Below the pieces are notes generated by a model, which saw nothing but the letters and a program-made list of their open reading frames with translations, made no database searches and had not been told where the DNA came from. A program made the position numbers and the translations under genes. Of a DNA stretch of 64,000 nt, positions 62,930-64,000 are shown piece after piece; the first letter of the stretch is position 1, and each line of letters starts with the position of its first letter. This DNA is from Mermis nigrescens (Eukaryota > Nematoda > Enoplea > Mermithida > Mermithidae): contig JAVLUZ010000708.1 of NCBI GenBank assembly GCA_036768485.1, forward strand, positions 342,538 to 406,537, written 5' to 3'.

Positions 62930-63940
62930 TTATGGTAGTGGCTGGTTGCTTTAGGCTCTTTTTATTGATATTTAATGCGCTTTGCTTAGCATGTTGTGCA
63001 TCTAAAGCGTAAAATATCATGCTACAGTAATAAGCTGAAAAGCGGAAATGAGCCGTTTGGAATAGAGCAGACTATAGTGACCGCCTCTCACATCAACTAT
63101 GGTCTGTTTCATCTATTGGAGAGCTTTCTATAGCCCGTTTCATTTAGCTTTGAGGTTTTTGAAAAAAATTAAAGTGCCTACAAAAGTGTTTTAAACTGAC
63201 CTTGTACTTTTAATATTCCACTCGTATGGTAAGACGTTTGTCATCTTTAAACCCCATTACTGCATCAAAATTTTAAACCACTTTTGTAGCCTAATTTATG
63301 CGATAAAATTTAAAAGAAAAACGCAAAGTTAAACGATACAGACTGTAGTCAATTTTTTAAGGGCTACAGTAAGCGAAGCAAGACGAATTACTGTGATTCG
63401 GCAGATCAGCTCAGTGAGGGCGCTTTGCTACGTAGCTACAGTGAGATCTAGCGACCTACAGTAATAAGAAAGAAAGGGTTTCTGTAGCATCCGAAAACAT
63501 TTACTGAAAAAACTCTCGAACAAATGAAGCAGACTATAATGCGCTAATGTAATAGTTTAAAATTCGCCGTCGCTGTTAAGGGTTTAGTTTTTTTATTTAA
63601 GTTTTTTCTTTACTGTCCAGTCACCATTTTTGTAGCTGCTAGATACTATTTCGCTGAAAATCGGCTTTCATGCACAAGGTATCGTGAAATAGACTGTAGT
63701 GTCTATTTCTACGAAACTTGTGCATGGATCACAATTTCTGAATTAGTACGAATCGATAACGAAAGCGGTTTAAGGCGAAGCAAATATCACGATGCTGTAT
63801 GTACTTAGGAACTAATGAATATAATCTAATTAAAATTCGTTAGACTTTTTTACAGTTTCGTGATTCGAAAGTATTAACAATTCAGCCAATCGGCAAAGAG
63901 CAGTTTCTATGTAAGTTGTACATACCAGACGTGTTCTTGA
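62930..63940. repeat. Cluster of MITE halves with TAGTCTGTTTCAT-like ends
   Basis: Repeated motifs GCAGACTATAGT, TGGTCTGTTTCAT, ATAGCCCGTTTCATTTAGC and GAAATAGACTGTAGTG in both orientations mark several overlapping elements whose limits I could not set. No gene seen. Confidence 0.45.
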
Positions 63941-64000
63941 GGAGTTTTTTGGGGGCGGGGGTGGGTTTCGCCACCCCAGAATGGCCACTGACTCCCCGCC

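Overview
This window comes from an AT-rich eukaryotic nuclear genome, most likely an invertebrate animal. The evidence is GT-AG introns of 63 bp to 5.8 kb, long (TA)n microsatellites, a tRNA-derived SINE and very dense short DNA transposons. I see no bacterial operons, ribosome binding sites or CRISPR arrays. I cannot name the species. No transposase, reverse transcriptase or integrase ORF is visible, so every mobile element here looks non-autonomous.

The best gene is on the minus strand at 60580 -> 36618. I assembled it by hand from splice signals and codon phase into 10 exons, 1218 nt, 405 residues. It starts at an ATG preceded directly by an in-frame stop. It ends at a stop codon lying inside an AATAAA signal. 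The product is acidic/basic-rich and coiled-coil-like, and I do not recognise it. Its large introns are almost entirely transposon debris. Two introns are only 63 and 67 bp. Weaker exon candidates lie at 7951-8433 (+), 11382-11753 (-), 18692-18790 (-), 23481-23722 and 32331-32572 (-, duplicate copies) and 32753-32980 (+).

Layout. 1-2800: diverged repeats and MITEs. 3040-5012: ~41-bp minisatellite with hairpin units. 5815-6508: ~15-bp minisatellite. 6600-13750: MITEs, candidate exons and a G-rich minisatellite. 13750-19600: mostly unique AT-rich DNA with few features. 19670-33990: a ~3.27-kb segment present twice (21695-30122 and 30551-33815) between (TA)n arrays, with an older partial third copy at 19673-20350. 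Copy 1 carries a 5149-bp hAT-like insertion (23915-29063), which itself holds a 2398-bp hAT-like insertion (25056-27453). Copy 2 preserves the empty site. 34315-60580: the coiled-coil gene and its downstream flank, packed with nested MITEs. 60600-64000: another MITE-rich tract.

Most MITE families here (called A, B, C, D, E, F, H, K below; the names are mine) make 8-bp target site duplications, as hAT-superfamily elements do. Several have different ends but share an internal core resembling CGTTTCTCATCGAGCACTATCC. Insertions into insertions give a readable history, best at 34315-35964. Coordinates of diverged repeats are approximate. All reconstructions were done by eye, without alignment or database search.
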